Assembly: GCF_014696825.1 (NCBI RefSeq)
Contig: NZ_JACJQU010000003.1
Location: forward strand, 186,001 to 250,000
Origin: Anabaena sphaerica FACHB-251
GTDB lineage: Bacteria > Cyanobacteriota > Cyanobacteriia > Cyanobacteriales > Nostocaceae
Reading direction: 5' to 3'
DNA: 64,000 nt
In this document: positions 63,847-64,000 of the stretch, one piece after another
Layout: each line of letters starts with the position of its first letter
Numbering within the stretch: position 1 is the stretch's first letter
The notes under the pieces: generated by a model
Told to the model about the DNA's origin: nothing
Databases searched by the model: none
What the model saw: only the letters and a program-made list of their open reading frames with translations
Program-made: the position numbers and the translations under genes

Positions 63847-64000
63847 TCGTAAGTGGTCAGGAGTCAAAATAATTAGTGAACAATAAGATTTTCGACTTCT
63901 GAGAGAATTTATAGTAAAAGGCAAAAGGCAAAAGTAGAACCATTTTCATCACTGAATCTGAGCTTTTAAGAATGTCCTAAGCGCCTTGTTCATTGCTATA
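63847..64000. other. Right edge, no complete gene
   Basis: AT-rich spacer with AAAAGGCAAAAGGC repeats (about 63915-63935). A minus-strand frame ending at TGA 63950-63952 covers the edge; it could be the end of a gene beyond the window, or a dispersed repeat. Confidence 0.35.

Overview
The window looks like chromosomal DNA of a filamentous, probably heterocyst-forming cyanobacterium (Nostocales: Anabaena, Nostoc, Dolichospermum or a relative). It has a carboxysome shell gene (ccmP), many GCGATCGC (HIP1) sites, low GC intergenic DNA, short tandem heptamer/octamer arrays of the STRR kind, several palindromic MITE-like families and a very large signalling repertoire. No rRNA, tRNA, CRISPR array or intact transposase gene was seen.

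Layout. 1-5200: end of an unknown gene, a VapBC-type toxin-antitoxin pair, a Ski2-like helicase, two 35-36 residue membrane peptides and a relic LRR gene. 5200-11700: a PhnD-like lipoprotein overlapping a histidine kinase, a DEDDh exonuclease, an HD phosphohydrolase whose last codons lie in a MITE, and a pseudouridine synthase. 11.8-13.3 kb: ccmP (TTG start) and a pentapeptide-repeat protein. 14.0-19.4 kb: a signalling cluster headed by an ethylene-receptor-like hybrid kinase, followed by a response regulator and a receiver-kinase. 19.7-23.2 kb: a copper cluster (CopM-like DUF305 protein, copper chaperone, Cu P-type ATPase, small membrane protein). 23.5-26.1 kb: a Rieske oxygenase and a methyltransferase. 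26.5-30.1 kb: a STAND NTPase with 14 WD40 repeats.

30.2-33.5 kb is an accessory patch: a type III polyketide synthase and a truncated EVE-domain gene lie between 84-bp direct repeats, one of which adjoins a decapitated PIN toxin gene that keeps its antitoxin. 33.5-38.6 kb: a small HTH gene overlapping a giant kinase with eight PAS domains. 39-44.5 kb: alanine-glyoxylate aminotransferase, HPP membrane protein, DUF1499 protein, glycosyltransferase, orphan PotC permease and a Rieske oxygenase relic. 44.7-51.8 kb: Ser/Thr kinase fused to an FGE-sulfatase domain, DUF1517 protein, glycosyltransferase, thiS and thiE. 52-57 kb: two paralogous beta-helix proteins, one ending in a SPOR-like domain and one in SLH repeats. 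57-58 kb: relics of a four-helix-bundle protein and an Eco57I-type methylase. 58.4-63.8 kb: an ABC ATPase, permease, GldG and DUF4340 operon, then purU.

Recurrent themes are signal transduction (five histidine kinases, one Ser/Thr kinase, one response regulator), copper handling, cell-surface proteins, and repeat-driven gene erosion in which MITEs and direct repeats sit at the ends of truncated genes. All functional calls come from motifs and remembered family features; no database search was run.
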